A stretch of 16,060 bases of DNA from Verrucomicrobiaceae bacterium UBA2429 (GTDB taxonomy: Bacteria; Verrucomicrobiota; Verrucomicrobiia; Verrucomicrobiales; Verrucomicrobiaceae): the NCBI GenBank assembly GCA_002343505.1, contig DDQZ01000050.1, forward strand, positions 1 to 16,060, given 5' to 3'. Below are positions 15,965-16,060 of the stretch, piece after piece. Numbering within the stretch: position 1 is the first letter of the stretch; every line of letters begins with the position of its first letter. A program made the translations under genes and the position numbers. The notes below the pieces were generated by a model, which saw nothing but the letters and a program-made list of their open reading frames with translations, did no database searches and was not told the DNA's origin.

Positions 15965-16060
15965 TTACTGCACATACAAAAACTCGGGCTGCATGAGGAG
16001 GGCCCAGAGGAGATCGGCGATGGGGGCGGGGGTGGGCTTTTCGCCGAGGAGGGCTTGGGC
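15965..16060 (-). CDS. C-terminal end of a DUF1553-family protein (truncated by window edge)
   Basis: Only the last 31 codons and the TAA stop are in the window; the gene continues beyond the right edge. The reading ends in PIADLLWALLMQPEFLYVQ, which is the typical C-terminus of DUF1549/DUF1553 proteins (DLLWALLNSPEF-type). Complete members of this group are long, exported, and often carry a cytochrome c-like (PSD1) domain. The position directly upstream of the DUF1501 gene, with a 21-base gap, is the standard two-gene arrangement and supports the call despite the short visible part. Confidence 0.8.
   Translation of the reverse strand, partial: AQALLGEKPTPAPIADLLWALLMQPEFLYVQ

Overview
This GC-rich 16 kb window (roughly 60-65 % G+C by eye) looks like a chromosomal segment of a Verrucomicrobiota or related PVC-superphylum bacterium. 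The strongest pointers are the Tat-exported DUF1501 protein followed by the tail of a DUF1553-type protein at the right edge (a pair abundant in Planctomycetes and Verrucomicrobia), the long N-terminal region of the TlpA-like redoxin, and the near absence of Shine-Dalgarno motifs ahead of start codons. The taxonomic call is inference; no rRNA or tRNA gene is present. I count 18 genes: 17 complete and one truncated by the right edge.

Left part (1-5759): a low-complexity poly-G edge, a secreted thioredoxin-like protein on the minus strand, then the plus-strand cluster rpmH-rnpA-yidD-yidC (ribosomal protein L34, RNase P protein, and two membrane-protein insertion factors) with a plausible sigma-70 promoter ahead of rpmH. 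An ABC-F ribosome-associated ATPase follows, where jag and mnmE often sit. This block serves translation, RNA processing and membrane protein insertion.

Middle part (5765-9864): a small glycine/tyrosine-rich lipoprotein (minus) diverges from surE (plus). An endonuclease/exonuclease/phosphatase-fold protein follows and overlaps tail-to-tail with a minus-strand run: a glyoxalase-like protein, a BrnT-like toxin, a CopG/BrnA-like antitoxin and a VanZ-like membrane protein. The last three are joined by 1-bp and 4-bp overlaps. A perfect 16-bp palindrome sits directly before the toxin gene and is the best candidate operator in the window. apaG diverges from the glyoxalase.

Right part (9931-16060): a HAD phosphatase, an exported protein that I read as a double-psi beta-barrel (RlpA/expansin-like) protein of unknown function, and a YdhS-like FAD/NAD(P)-binding protein, all minus. 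The FAD protein is divergent from a Tat-signal amidohydrolase of the ACMSD-like type whose HxH metal motif reads QxH. The DUF1501 gene and the last 31 codons of its upstream DUF1553-like partner close the window.

No insertion sequence, prophage, CRISPR array, RNA gene or integron was seen, and no gene-free stretch exceeds 300 bases (the longest is 1108-1374). The window is mostly core genome with a small toxin-antitoxin insertion. The items most worth checking are the palindrome/toxin-antitoxin/VanZ unit, the QxH amidohydrolase, the DPBB protein and the extended L34.
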